Assembly: GCA_947499005.1 (NCBI GenBank)
Contig: CANMML010000014.1
Coordinates: 1 to 64,000, forward strand
Length of the DNA stretch: 64,000 bases
Source of the DNA: an uncultured Aquimarina sp.
GTDB taxonomy: Bacteria > Bacteroidota > Bacteroidia > Flavobacteriales > Flavobacteriaceae
Direction: 5' to 3'
The notes under the pieces are model-generated. The model saw nothing but the letters and a program-made list of their open reading frames with translations, was not told the DNA's origin and did no database searches. The position numbers and the translations under genes are program-made. Positions 62,761-64,000 of the stretch are shown in pieces. Numbering within the stretch: position 1 is the first letter of the stretch; each line of letters starts with the position of its first letter.

Positions 62761-64000
62761 ATGCATCAAGATTATATACAACCAAATGAATGGTCGATCG
62801 TAGAAGAAGGGTTCGATAAACAACGTGTAAAATCATCGGAAAGTCTTTTTAGTATTGGTAATGGTGCCATGGGGCAACGTGCTAATTTCGAAGAAGATTA
62901 TTCTGGCGCTACATTTCAAGGGAGCTATATCGCCGGGGTGTACTACCCAGATAAAACAAGAGTAGGATGGTGGAAAAATGGCTATCCCGAATATTTTGCA
63001 AAAGTATTGAATGCTCCTAATTGGATTGGCATACATGTAGAGGTCAACGGAGCAATACTCGACTTAAATACTTGCGAAGTACATGATTTTCGTCGTGAAT
63101 TGAATATGAAAGAAGGTTGGTATCAACGTACTTTTAGAGCAATATTACCCAATGGTATTGAAGTGAAAATTTCTAGCACACGATTGTTAAGCTTACGTTT
63201 TGATGAGGTTGGAGCAATACAATATGATATTACTCCAATGTCTTCAGAGGTATTATTGACAGTTACTCCTTACGTGGATGCTGGAATCACAAATGAAGAT
63301 ACCAATTGGGATGATACTTTCTGGGAAGTATTACAGGTACAGCGTAATGGAGATCAGGCTTCTGTAACCACACGAACCATGAAAACAGATTTTTATGTCT
63401 GTACTGGAATGACAAATTCCTTTTACGTAAATGGAGTACACCAGGAATTGGAAGCAGAAGTACATCAACGAGAAGATTGTATAGGTTTAAAATATACGAT
63501 GGAAGTTGCCCAAGGAGATACGTTTCGTGTTGAAAAATTTGGAGGGTATACCGTTTCTTTAAATCATACAAAAGACCAAGTTGCTAAAAGAAGTAGAGAG
63601 TTGTTATTGAAAATTTCCGAGATAGGTTTCTCTGAATTATTGGATATTCAAAAAGAAGAATGGGCTGCTGTCTGGGAAATGGCAGACATCACTATTGATG
63701 GAGATGTAAAGGCACAACAAGGAATACGATTTAATATTTTTCAATTAAATCAAACGTATTTAGGGAAAGATGCTCGTTTGAATATTGGTCCCAAAGGTTT
63801 CACTGGCGAAAAATATGGAGGAAGTACGTATTGGGATACAGAAGCATATTGCTTACCATTTTATATGGCTACAAAAGATCATAAAGTAGCACGTAATTTA
63901 TTGACGTATCGCTACCATCATTTAGAAAAAGCCATTGAAAATGCAGCGAAATTAGGGTTTACTAATGGCGCCGCTTTATACCCTATGGTTACAATGAATG
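62761..64000 (+). CDS. Glycoside hydrolase family 65, probable maltose phosphorylase (3' end outside window)
   Basis: The frame is open from ATG at 62761 to the window end, giving 413 residues of a protein usually about 770 long. The N-terminal beta-sandwich (WSIVEEGFDKQRVKSSESLFSIGNGAMGQRANF, in family terms at 8-45) and the start of the (alpha/alpha)6 barrel are seen. GPKGFTGEKYGGSTYWDTE near 343-361 is characteristic of maltose phosphorylases rather than kojibiose or trehalose types. The catalytic Glu lies beyond the window. It phosphorolyses maltose to glucose and beta-glucose-1-phosphate, which PgmB then uses. Confidence 0.93.
   Translation, partial: MHQDYIQPNEWSIVEEGFDKQRVKSSESLFSIGNGAMGQRANFEEDYSGATFQGSYIAGVYYPDKTRVGWWKNGYPEYFAKVLNAPNWIGIHVEVNGAILDLNTCEVHDFRRELNMKEGWYQRTFRAILPNGIEVKISSTRLLSLRFDEVGAIQYDITPMSSEVLLTVTPYVDAGITNEDTNWDDTFWEVLQVQRNGDQASVTTRTMKTDFYVCTGMTNSFYVNGVHQELEAEVHQREDCIGLKYTMEVAQGDTFRVEKFGGYTVSLNHTKDQVAKRSRELLLKISEIGFSELLDIQKEEWAAVWEMADITIDGDVKAQQGIRFNIFQLNQTYLGKDARLNIGPKGFTGEKYGGSTYWDTEAYCLPFYMATKDHKVARNLLTYRYHHLEKAIENAAKLGFTNGAALYPMVTMN

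Noticed and set aside
1-64000. CRISPR array, rRNA operon or prophage
   Set aside because: No regularly spaced short repeats, no rRNA-like sequence and no phage structural or integrase genes were seen.

Overview
The window reads as the chromosome of a marine-type Bacteroidota, most likely a member of the Flavobacteriaceae. The DNA is AT-rich. Promoters carry the Bacteroidota -7 box TAnnTTTG. There is a complete SusC/SusD/SusE set, a type IX secretion sorting domain, many short lipoproteins with an SCxx(D/E) lipobox, and a RecA without a neighbouring LexA. No rRNA, CRISPR array or prophage was seen. One tRNA, Ser(GGA), is present. Organism assignment is inference from gene content.

Layout. (1) 1-5200: insertion-sequence debris. 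It holds the end of a DDE transposase, an internally deleted IS3 element, a radical SAM gene, trhO, and a recent IS4-type insertion with perfect 9-bp target duplications and a frameshifted transposase. (2) 5200-8300: a PKD/Ig-like lipoprotein, recA and a TlpA-type thioredoxin. (3) 8389-15146: eight same-strand genes that match the arsenosugar biosynthesis set: AhpD-like protein, radical SAM ArsS, a CofC-like nucleotidyl/glycosyltransferase, purine nucleoside phosphorylase, ArsM, two tandem DUF547 proteins and a family-2 glycosyltransferase. (4) 15295-17149: PEBP, peroxiredoxin and DoxX. (5) 17278-24893: galactose locus, galT-galK on the minus strand, then a candidate small RNA, then galM-galE and a GH2 beta-galactosidase lipoprotein on the plus strand. 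(6) 25158-33800: a thioredoxin lipid-envelope type protein, a NatAB-like ABC exporter, an alpha/beta hydrolase, a TraB/GumN protein, and an ABC/GntR operon with a visible operator. (7) 34106-45253: mixed genes including a beta-helix lipoprotein, tRNA-Ser, a lactonase, a LytS/LytTR two-component pair, a di-haem peroxidase and a PadR/PspC operon. (8) 45358-64000: a starch/maltose utilisation locus (susC-susD-susE-amylase, LacI regulator, secreted T9SS amylase, MFS sugar transporter, beta-phosphoglucomutase, maltose phosphorylase).

The starch locus is a coherent pathway. A secreted two-CBM amylase and a surface lipoprotein amylase cut starch. SusCDE import the oligosaccharides, the MFS protein carries maltose inward, GH65 phosphorolyses it to glucose plus beta-glucose-1-phosphate, and PgmB converts that to glucose-6-phosphate. 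CG-centred palindromes typical of LacI regulators lie before susC and the secreted amylase, and a related one precedes the beta-galactosidase. The locus is interrupted between lacI and the amylase by an accessory island (membrane proteins, Fic enzyme, ParDE toxin-antitoxin) whose units are bounded by degenerate repeats.

The most interesting content is the arsenosugar cluster, which places nearly all the expected chemistry in one run of genes. The next most interesting are the structured 19809-19935 transcript, the repeat-bounded Fic/ParDE island, and the shared LacI-type operators.
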